This document shows, in pieces, positions 37,115 to 44,117 of a DNA stretch of 64,000 nt (within the stretch, counting starts at the first letter, position 1; each line of letters starts with the position of its first letter). A program made the position numbers and the translations under genes. Source of the stretch: Algoriphagus terrigena DSM 22685 (lineage in GTDB: Bacteria; Bacteroidota; Bacteroidia; Cytophagales; Cyclobacteriaceae); the NCBI RefSeq assembly GCF_000429445.1, contig NZ_AUBW01000005.1, positions 62,001-126,000 on the forward strand. The letters are read 5' to 3'. Under the pieces are notes generated by a model, which saw nothing but the letters and a program-made list of their open reading frames with translations, was not told the origin of the DNA and made no database searches.

Positions 37115-37178
37115 TAGGTATATCTGCGTATCTATATATTTATATACGCAGATATACCTACCCCTTGGGTTTAAACCC
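37115..37178. other. Candidate oriT: 17-bp hairpin plus 12-bp palindrome
   Basis: Perfect 17-base arms at 37,115-37,131 and 37,144-37,160 (TAGGTATATCTGCGTAT and its complement) enclose a 12-base loop. A second perfect palindrome, GGGTTTAAACCC, lies at 37,167-37,178. The pair sits directly upstream of mobA and mobB, where oriT normally lies. It could also be a transcription terminator or a regulator site for the LuxR gene ending at 37,190; the arms are not followed by a clear T-run. Confidence 0.5.
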
Positions 37179-37189
37179 GATTTTTTGTA

Positions 37190-38110
37190 TTATGAATAAG
37201 AGTTTAACGAGTTAATCAACTCCACTCTGTTTTTGCTTTCAGACTTCTTGTAAATCGCCTGAAGGTGTTTATTTACTGTTCGTTCCGAAATAAAAAGTAC
37301 CTCGGCTATCTCCTTACTGGTCAATCCTTGTGATACCCGTTCAGCGACTTCGCATTCTCTTTTGGTCAATCCGACCTCGGCGCATCTTTGACTGAAAAAA
37401 GCACTTTGATCAACCTGATATTTCTGGTCGAAATCATTAAGCTTCTCGAAAACTTTTCTGTTCTCGTAGATCATCTTACGGATGAACAAAAAAGTGATGA
37501 ATATGAAGCCGACATTGGTACACATCACCTCTACAAATTGAGAAGCACTCACATAGCTAAAAAGCGGAAGCAATACCCATGGAACTGCAGCCGAATAGGT
37601 AAGGATTGCATCCAGTGAATTTTGGTATCCTCTGTATTTTTTCCTGATACTTAGAAATATCCTTCCGACCAAATAGACTGCATATCCCAGGGGGATTGCC
37701 AACCCATACCAAAGAATTGTAGGTAGATCATCTAACAAGGGAAGCCCTACACTAAAGAAAAGGAAGAATGGAGCGATTAAGAATATCCAGATCCCCGTCC
37801 GTGCATCCCACCTCAAATCATCCAGACCGAAAACCCGATAGAAATACAAAGGGAAATACGCTCCCATCATAAAACCTGAACCATAGGCCAAATTGATTTG
37901 AAGCTTTATGGAAAGCGGAAGTTCTGGATCTGGAAACAATCCGCCAGCTACGTTGTAAATGATTAACAACGCCAAAAGGATCAAGTAATATTTGCGATTT
38001 TCTTCAGCCGGATTTTGGAGATAGAAAACCAACTGCGACACAAAAAATAACACCTCACAAATGACAAAAATGAATGTCGCTACGTGCATGTCCGTTCCAA
38101 AAACTGTCAT
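37190..38110 (-). CDS. LuxR-type regulator with N-terminal multi-span membrane sensor
   Basis: The first ~215 residues hold seven or so hydrophobic helices ('TFIFVICEVLFFVSQLVFYL', 'YYLILLALLIIYNVAGGLF', 'FIFITFLFIRKMIY'). A GerE-type HTH occupies 245-300 ('LTKRECEVAERVSQGLTSKE'). It may sense a hydrophobic or envelope signal and control ICE genes. Its start overlaps the stop of the GNAT gene (ATGA). Confidence 0.8.
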   Translation of the reverse strand: MTVFGTDMHVATFIFVICEVLFFVSQLVFYLQNPAEENRKYYLILLALLIIYNVAGGLFPDPELPLSIKLQINLAYGSGFMMGAYFPLYFYRVFGLDDLRWDARTGIWIFLIAPFFLFFSVGLPLLDDLPTILWYGLAIPLGYAVYLVGRIFLSIRKKYRGYQNSLDAILTYSAAVPWVLLPLFSYVSASQFVEVMCTNVGFIFITFLFIRKMIYENRKVFEKLNDFDQKYQVDQSAFFSQRCAEVGLTKRECEVAERVSQGLTSKEIAEVLFISERTVNKHLQAIYKKSESKNRVELINSLNSYS

Positions 38111-38676
38111 TGCAAATCCTTTCTGTAGAAGTAAAACGGAAAACCAAATTGAGCGGAAGAAGCATAGACTGAGAACCCGAAACGCTCATACCATTTAAAA
38201 TTGCGCTCGGTAGAAGTCTCCAAACAGACTGGAAGATTCTTTTCTTTGGCAATTTCCAGAATTGACTTCATGAGTTTGGAGCCCTCACCTGCCCCCTGGC
38301 TTTCCGGTTCTACACCAATAAACCATACATATAAGAAAGGCTCTTTTGGCTGGACTTCCTCGATGCTGGATTCCCTTTTTAAGACTTTCGAAATCTTTGG
38401 GATTCCGATTCCACGAAGAGCAAGCTTAAGATCCCAGATCCAAAGACTTAATGGCTTCCTCTTTTGATCTGAATATTTGATGAGGACACACGATTTTCCC
38501 GAATCTGAAACAAAGACCTCCCCATTTTCCAAACAGTTTTCCAAACTATACTCCATCAAAACCTCCCGTCCTTTAGCAGAATCACCGACCACAAAATCGA
38601 CGGATCTATTCCCCTTGAATGACTCTACCAGTATGTTGATGATTTTCTTTCGATCCTGTTCGATGAATTTCTTCAT
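38107..38676 (-). CDS. GNAT family N-acetyltransferase
   Basis: 189 residues with the acetyl-CoA loop 'EPESQGAGEGSKLMKSIL' and C-terminal 'YERFGFSVYASSAQF', typical of GNAT enzymes. The substrate is unknown. It is coupled to the membrane LuxR regulator by a four-base overlap, so the pair likely acts together, e.g. in modifying a signal or toxic molecule. Confidence 0.82.
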   Translation of the reverse strand: MKKFIEQDRKKIINILVESFKGNRSVDFVVGDSAKGREVLMEYSLENCLENGEVFVSDSGKSCVLIKYSDQKRKPLSLWIWDLKLALRGIGIPKISKVLKRESSIEEVQPKEPFLYVWFIGVEPESQGAGEGSKLMKSILEIAKEKNLPVCLETSTERNFKWYERFGFSVYASSAQFGFPFYFYRKDLQ

Positions 38677-39340
38677 GTTTCAATCTTTTAAAATTTAACC
38701 GAGTTGCGAGGTTAAATGGCTCCTTTTGGGTGGATTCTGTAGAGAATCCCCTAAAAGGCAAAGTCGTGTTTGGCTAAGAAATTCGTCAGAATTTGTTATA
38801 CAAATACACAACTTGCAAGGGTAACGCAATATGTACCTCAACCCTCATTTTGGGTAAAAATCCTGTCTAACCCTCAACGCTCGCTATGCTCTCCCCGTAT
38901 CCAAAAACCCACAAACTTGACGAAGCCCTCAGGCAATTAATCTTCAATCCTCAGGATTACAGGTAGTTACAAATCTTATATCTACATATAGATATATATA
39001 TATAGGCAGAAATACAGAAATCACATTTAACCCATTTCTAAATACATTTATAGGTATATATTTGTCCTAGGGTATCTTTCGAAAAGCGACAAAAGGAAAA
39101 TTATGGGAACCGGTTACATCCTCCCGTTTCAAGCTCAGCTTTCCTGCGTATGGCACATTGTGGAGATTTTAATACCTTAAGAAATCGGTACCTTTTCCGA
39201 CTTCAGTTCATCACCCAAAATGGATGATCTATAAAAGGGTATTGAACTATTCCGTTTGAATATATCCACATATACAAATATATGGTTTTGCGATATTTTC
39301 AGCGGCATTTAGTCAAACGGAATCATGACGGCAAATATTA
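38677..39340. other. Large AT-rich control region, 664 bases
   Basis: No gene is visible. It contains a short hairpin, TATATCTA-CATA-TAGATATA (38,977-38,996), several TATATA-rich tracts and the 11-bp inverted-repeat operator pair near its right end. It separates the divergent GNAT and XRE-ParA operons and may also contain a replication or partition site. Confidence 0.45.
39249..39323. promoter_or_regulatory. 11-bp inverted repeats flanking the XRE-ParA operon promoter region
   Basis: ATTCCGTTTGA at 39,249-39,259 is repeated as its exact complement TCAAACGGAAT at 39,313-39,323, with 53 bases between. The pair ends 17 bases before the GTG start of the XRE gene. A dimeric repressor bound to both could loop the promoter. 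Confidence 0.6.
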
Positions 39341-39730
39341 GTGACTGAGAATCAGCGATTAAAAATTGTTAGGGGATTTTTGGATAAAACCCAGGTGGAA
39401 TTTGCTTCATCGATTGGGCTGACTCAAGCTGGCTATTCAGACATTGAAAGAGGCAAAAACAATGTCTCTGGAAAAATTAAAATCCTTCTAAAAAGGGAAC
39501 ACCGTGTAAATGTGGTTTGGCTCGAGTCCGGTGAAGGAGAAATGTTCCTGCCAGCAGATGAAAATCAGAATTCCGAAGAACAAACTCTAATTGCCAACTT
39601 CCAATTGGAAATTCAAAGACTCCAAAAGGAAATCAATCAGCTTGCCGCTGAGAACAATCAGTTTCGCGAACAAGCTGATTCAATGAACCAAATCATTGAA
39701 AAGCTTAAAACCGATCTGAATAAAAAGTAA
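39341..39730 (+). CDS. XRE-family transcriptional regulator with C-terminal coiled coil
   Basis: Start is a GTG; no in-frame ATG precedes. HTH residues about 10-65 ('TQVEFASSIGLTQAGYSDIE'), then a leucine-rich coiled coil (85-129, 'LQKEINQLAAENNQFREQAD'). Similar phage-repressor-like proteins recognise inverted repeats. It probably controls its own operon with parA and the RHH gene downstream. Confidence 0.85.
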   Translation: MTENQRLKIVRGFLDKTQVEFASSIGLTQAGYSDIERGKNNVSGKIKILLKREHRVNVVWLESGEGEMFLPADENQNSEEQTLIANFQLEIQRLQKEINQLAAENNQFREQADSMNQIIEKLKTDLNKK

Positions 39731-39797
39731 TTACACTTTTATATAAATATATCTTTAATTAAATGATTTTTTGTATCTTGGAATAAACCCCAAGGCG

Positions 39798-40544
39798 ATG
39801 AAAACAATATCAATAATGAACCACAAGGGAGGAACAGGCAAAACCACTTCCTCAATCAATATCGGTGCTGGTCTCGCAAAAAAAGGACTGAAAGTCCTGC
39901 TCCTAGATATCGACTCCCAAGCAAATCTAACAGAGGGACTGGGAGTCGGAGATCCTGAGGAATCGGTCTATGACTCCATCAGGGAGAACAAAAAACTACC
40001 CATCCTGAACATTTCTGATAACCTGGACCTGGTTCCGTCATCCATCGATCTTTTGGGTGCTGAAATGGAGATCGTATCCAAAATTGGCCGGGAGCAAATC
40101 CTCCATAAACTCCTAAAGCCAATCCGGTCAGAATACGACTATATCATCATTGACTGTCCCCCTTCAGTTGGGCTGTTAACCGTCAATGCCATGGTAGCAA
40201 GTGACACCATTCTCCTACCACTTCAAGGCGAGTATTTTGCCTACAAAGGAGTAGATCGTCTACTGGGGATAGTAAAGGAAGTCCGGGACAACCTAAATGA
40301 CAAATTGGAAATCGGTGGTGTATTCATTACCCAAATCAACCCTAACCGAATTCTGACCAAAACCATTGTAGAAAAACTCACCGAGGATCTACAGGATAAA
40401 GTGTTCGATACCAAAATCCGGATCAATGTAGCCTTGGCTGAAGCCCAACTCCAAGGCCAAACCATTTTCGACTATGCACCTGACTCCAATGGGGCCAAGG
40501 ACTATGAAATGCTGGTCGATGAAATTCTAAACCGATTAAACTGA
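39798..40544 (+). CDS. parA: ParA-family partition ATPase
   Basis: Start 'MKTISIMNHKGGTGKTTSSI' at 39,798; the 39,771 frame start is unlikely. All motifs are intact: 'KGGTGKTT', 'LLLDIDSQANLTEGLG', 'DYIIIDCPPSVGLLT'. It probably segregates the ICE when it is excised and circular. This is a second, distinct ParA from TraA. Confidence 0.9.
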   Translation: MKTISIMNHKGGTGKTTSSINIGAGLAKKGLKVLLLDIDSQANLTEGLGVGDPEESVYDSIRENKKLPILNISDNLDLVPSSIDLLGAEMEIVSKIGREQILHKLLKPIRSEYDYIIIDCPPSVGLLTVNAMVASDTILLPLQGEYFAYKGVDRLLGIVKEVRDNLNDKLEIGGVFITQINPNRILTKTIVEKLTEDLQDKVFDTKIRINVALAEAQLQGQTIFDYAPDSNGAKDYEMLVDEILNRLN

Positions 40545-40551
40545 GCAACAC

Positions 40552-40821
40552 ATGGCTAAGAAGCTAAACGACCCAAGTAAGGGCAATAAAAACCTCGGCA
40601 CCAAACAGCGAGGAATCGGAGTGCTAATCAATTCCGAACCAGAAATTCAACAAAAAGAAAAAGTATCGAGTAAGGAGTTTGATACCGAAGATGTGAAAAT
40701 CTATTCCCTCCGAATTCCCTCAGCCATGTTTGACAAGCTCAAGTATGAAATCGGCCGAGAGACCAAAGCTTCCATGCGAGATATGATTTTGAAGGCGGTT
40801 GCGGAGTATTATGGGATTTAG
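40552..40821 (+). CDS. Ribbon-helix-helix partner of ParA
   Basis: 89 residues. The C-terminal half, 'VKIYSLRIPSAMFDKLKYEI' followed by a helix 'KASMRDMILKAVAEYYGI', fits a ribbon-helix-helix DNA-binding fold, while the N-terminus is basic and disordered. It follows parA by 7 bases and would be the centromere-binding ParB substitute. A decayed copy lies at 43,915. Confidence 0.78.
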   Translation: MAKKLNDPSKGNKNLGTKQRGIGVLINSEPEIQQKEKVSSKEFDTEDVKIYSLRIPSAMFDKLKYEIGRETKASMRDMILKAVAEYYGI

Positions 40822-41031
40822 GGAAGGAATGCACTTTATTTCTTGAAAAAAAACACTCCCTGGTAGTGCTATTTTTTATTGAAATCGCGACTATTGAGTT
40901 TGGCGCTTAGGGTATTTTCGAATTTAAGAGGACAAAATTGTCAGTTCAAAATAAAAGTAGCTACGTGGTAGAATGTCCAATCAACATTTTCACCCGCCCT
41001 TAGGCTAATGGCTCTTACTATCCCCAATGAT

Positions 41032-42087
41032 TCATAGTTCGATTTTAATGTTATTATAAAGTTCGGGGTAGGTCTTTTTTTTCTTTTCAATAAGTTGTAT
41101 TATATAAAACGCAAAGATTTTAGCATATTTGAGAGCTTGTTCTGTTTCATATAATTCTGGAATAAAACCAACATGCACAACCCGATTTCTTAGAGAATAG
41201 CATTTTTCATACCAATTCCCTATTTCAGAACCCTCTTTTGTAATATCCCATATACCACCAAGTCTTTTAGATAATTCTTTTTTAATCATAGACATAAATG
41301 TAGTATTTTCCATTACCTCAATAATTTCATCTTCATATAAACCTTCGACATTAAGGAAGTAGTAAAAAAGCCTTTTTATCTTAACCTCTATTGCTGTTTG
41401 AGCAAATGTAACCGCCTCTGAATACAACCCTTTATTCAGTTTATTTTTTGCCAATAAAAGGTACTTTTCAGGAAGTAAAAACATATATTCATTTGAAATA
41501 ATATGATTACTGAAATTTTGAAGTGCATCACATTGCTTCAATGTGATTTCATTTAAATTCACATCAATATTGTTATGCAAGACGAATAAAATGCTCTCAA
41601 CGGACCATTCTGTTGTGTTAATAAGCTCATAACCACAGAATGGAGGCAGATCAAATTTTGTTATCTGGTAAACGTATTCATCTTGAAAATGAACAGAATA
41701 GGCTAGAATAACAGCGTTCAAATGGTCTAGAGATTTGTCGAAAAAGTATGTATGCTCATCTGAAAGGATTCTTTCAACGCCGTCTTTCTCGAACGAGTCA
41801 AATTTAAATTCGGATCCCACAACACAAAGGGTCACTTCCGTCTTTTTTGTATTTAATGGTACACTTTTATCAAATATTCTTACCTGATTTTCTATATTAC
41901 GGGATGTGAAATACAAAATTGACCAATATTCGCTTCTATTATCAAAATCTGAAATAACGCAATAGCCATCTGGGACTGGTATTTGAAAAGGAAGTTCTAT
42001 TTTAGTTTGAAATAAAAATTTCCCGCTTACATTAAGCTTCTCGAAAAGGTTCTTGAATGATTTATTATAAGTTTCTTCTGTTATCAT
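41032..42087 (-). CDS. HEPN-domain protein (Rx4H), probable ribonuclease
   Basis: 351 residues. The C-terminal helical part 'GLYSEAVTFAQTAIEVKIKR' and 'SLRNRVVHVGF' (Rx4H, near residues 299-304) fit a HEPN domain, which in defence and toxin proteins is a metal-independent RNase. The N-terminal ~190 residues are strand-rich and not recognised, perhaps a sensor. Composition is AT-rich relative to the ICE backbone. RNase activity is inferred from the motif. Confidence 0.68.
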   Translation of the reverse strand: MITEETYNKSFKNLFEKLNVSGKFLFQTKIELPFQIPVPDGYCVISDFDNRSEYWSILYFTSRNIENQVRIFDKSVPLNTKKTEVTLCVVGSEFKFDSFEKDGVERILSDEHTYFFDKSLDHLNAVILAYSVHFQDEYVYQITKFDLPPFCGYELINTTEWSVESILFVLHNNIDVNLNEITLKQCDALQNFSNHIISNEYMFLLPEKYLLLAKNKLNKGLYSEAVTFAQTAIEVKIKRLFYYFLNVEGLYEDEIIEVMENTTFMSMIKKELSKRLGGIWDITKEGSEIGNWYEKCYSLRNRVVHVGFIPELYETEQALKYAKIFAFYIIQLIEKKKKTYPELYNNIKIEL

Positions 42088-42160
42088 TGTATATCTTTAC
42101 ATTATGTGGATTAAAGCTTGGTTATGATAGTCAGGAAATAAGAATCAATGGCTTTTTATT

Positions 42161-42970
42161 TCAATCAACGTAATACGAGTTTGTGTAATTCTCATCAAAA
42201 TCGTCTCTAAACTTATTAAGAATGTCCCTTAAATCTCCATTTTTTGGATCTGATTTTAAGAGCTCTTCAATTATCTTGACTCTTAGTTGATGAAGGGTCA
42301 ACTTAAAGTGGGAATTGAAGTTTGGCCTTCCGATATTGTGAAGCTCCCAGTTTCTATTGACAAAGGGATTTTCATAATATGGCACTTTCTCTAGTATGTC
42401 CTTTTTTATACCAACCTTTGAGAGCAGGGTTGATAGGTCTTCATGAAGTCGTTGAGAACTATCAGATTGAGCGCAAATGTCACAATAAGACATAACGCTT
42501 TGGAAATGCTCTTCAAGTTCGTCCAAAAGACCTAAGACTCCTTTATTAAAATCTCTTTCGATTTTTAAATCATGAAACTCAAAAGACTTCCTTGAAAGCT
42601 GGTCCCAATAACTGTTGATTTCCAAAAGCACTTGCCTTATCATGTTTTGAGTTGCCTCTCGTCCTTTTTCGGTAAATTGTGACTCATGATCCTGCTTCAT
42701 AGATCGCAGTGCGTCAGCGGTCAATGGGTCAGTTTCTTTATGGTGACGGTGACACATGAACAGCAAATTATCTGATGATCTTCTTTCTTCGTCCGATTGC
42801 TCGTGATTATAACGTTGCCCTCCTTTCTCCGCCGCATGAATATGGCAAAGCTGAGCAATGTAAAGTCCGTCATTATTAAAGATCGGATGGCTGCAATCCG
42901 GATAAGCACATACATTTCCAGATAACACATACAAATATTTTAAAGTCTCAGCGTTTGGTGATTGTCTCAT
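42161..42970 (-). CDS. HNH endonuclease family protein
   Basis: N-terminal zinc knuckle C21/C26, then 'LCHIHAAEKGG' (H43-x-H45), 'SSDNLLFMCHRHHKETD' with N68, C73 and H76/H77. The bba-Me HNH site is intact. A C-terminal helical region (about 120-269) has no known domain. It neighbours the HEPN gene in the same direction with a 73-base gap, so they may be a defence pair. Confidence 0.82.
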   Translation of the reverse strand: MRQSPNAETLKYLYVLSGNVCAYPDCSHPIFNNDGLYIAQLCHIHAAEKGGQRYNHEQSDEERRSSDNLLFMCHRHHKETDPLTADALRSMKQDHESQFTEKGREATQNMIRQVLLEINSYWDQLSRKSFEFHDLKIERDFNKGVLGLLDELEEHFQSVMSYCDICAQSDSSQRLHEDLSTLLSKVGIKKDILEKVPYYENPFVNRNWELHNIGRPNFNSHFKLTLHQLRVKIIEELLKSDPKNGDLRDILNKFRDDFDENYTNSYYVD

Positions 42971-43185
42971 TCTTAAACTGGTTGTAGGATCCTTACAAAT
43001 CTAAATTCTATTTCAAATGTGATAAATATCCGTCTTGCGTGTAGCCTATTTTACGTCAAATTAAGCAATTGGGTGATTTGATCAAGGCCCAAAATCACAT
43101 TTAAATTGGACAATGTCAAAACGCGACTGTGATTGTTTTTAATCCTACCACTTTCATCCTAGCATTCAGTTAAAAGAAAGGAAGT

Positions 43186-43656
43186 CTAAAGTTCCCCTTC
43201 ATCTGCAAAGGAAAAATATCCTTCAGAACTCAAAATAACATGATCTACAATAGGTAAATCTAAAGCACGACCGATTTCAACCAGTCTTCGGGTAAGTCTT
43301 CTATCCTGTTCAGATGGTTGAAGATTTCCACTGGGATGATTGTGACTAAGAATTAAGGAGGATGCATTCGCTTTCAATCCACCAGCAAAGACCACTTTAG
43401 GATCTACAACAGTTCCTGCCGTTCCACCGGTACTAATGCCGCAAATACCCAACACACGGTTTCCCCTGCTGAGTAACATCACTTGAAACTGCTCGATGTA
43501 TTCCAGCGCGTCAGAATTCCAGAATTTCAACAGGACATCATAAACTTGCCTGGAGCATGTAACCTTCGGACGTTGGCTTGCCTTGATTTTTGGTCGATAA
43601 GCCAGTGTAATTTCTGCGACTTCATTAAAGTGAAATGATTGATTTAAAGCCTCCAT
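43186..43656 (-). CDS. radC: RadC-like JAB-domain protein
   Basis: I use the start 'MEALNQSFHFNEVAEITLAY' at 43,656; the longer frame adds non-conserved residues. The metal motif 'LSHNHPSGNLQPSEQD' is intact. At about 156 residues it lacks the N-terminal helix-hairpin-helix of chromosomal RadC. Short RadC proteins of this kind are common on mobile elements; their exact role is unclear. Confidence 0.85.
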   Translation of the reverse strand: MEALNQSFHFNEVAEITLAYRPKIKASQRPKVTCSRQVYDVLLKFWNSDALEYIEQFQVMLLSRGNRVLGICGISTGGTAGTVVDPKVVFAGGLKANASSLILSHNHPSGNLQPSEQDRRLTRRLVEIGRALDLPIVDHVILSSEGYFSFADEGEL

Positions 43657-43914
43657 AATTTTTTGAGTTTTGGTGAAACATGAATTATGGAATGATCCCA
43701 GCCCTGTTCCGAGCGAGGCCAAGAGGAAAAGGAATAAACCAGCTGAGGATTGCGCGCGAGCTTTATGCCGGAAGCTCTTTGCCGCCCCGAGGATAAAGAG
43801 CTAACTTATTCCGGAATTCAATGCCGCCCACGTCTTTCTTTTTCAAAAAGTGTGAATGTCTCGAAGTAATTCTCTTGATGATGCATTTTTGAATATCCCA
43901 CGAAAGTTGGCCAG
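43657..43914. other. Spacer between radC and the decayed partition copy
   Basis: No convincing gene. It contains minus-strand codons without a good start near 43,763-43,957 and probably represents decayed sequence. No repeat or RNA is recognised. Confidence 0.3.
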
Positions 43915-44092
43915 GAAATCCTGGTCGAGGAAATTCTAAACAGATCAAACTGAGCAAAACATACAGAAGAAGCTAAATCTCCCTACCGACATGTTTGATA
44001 ACCCCAAGTGCGAAATCGGCCGAGAGACCCAGGCTTAATTGACGGATATGATTTTGACTGCTATTGGGAAGCATTATAGGATTAAAGATAAA
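43915..44092 (+). pseudogene. Decayed copy of the parA 3' end and RHH gene
   Basis: Bases 43,915 onward match the end of parA ('GAAATCCTGGTCGAGG' versus 'GAAATGCTGGTCGATG' at 40,505), its TGA and the start of the RHH gene. After an internal deletion of about 120 bases, the match resumes through 'GAAATCGGCCGAGAGACC' to the RHH end. Premature stops rule out a product. It is a direct repeat of 40,505-40,821 and brackets the HEPN/HNH/RadC cargo. Confidence 0.85.
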
Positions 44093-44117
44093 AAAATCCA
44101 ACTATATTAGACAGACC

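Noticed and set aside
38677-39340. CRISPR-like or rRNA/tRNA content in the large spacer
   Set aside because: Only short hairpins and TATA tracts are present; no regular repeat-spacer pattern or tRNA fold.
40822-41031. Terminator between the RHH gene and the HEPN gene
   Set aside because: The visible stem is only four or five base pairs; too weak to call.
43763-43957. Minus-strand 64-residue frame upstream of radC
   Set aside because: It overlaps the decayed partition copy and shows no recognisable protein or coupling.
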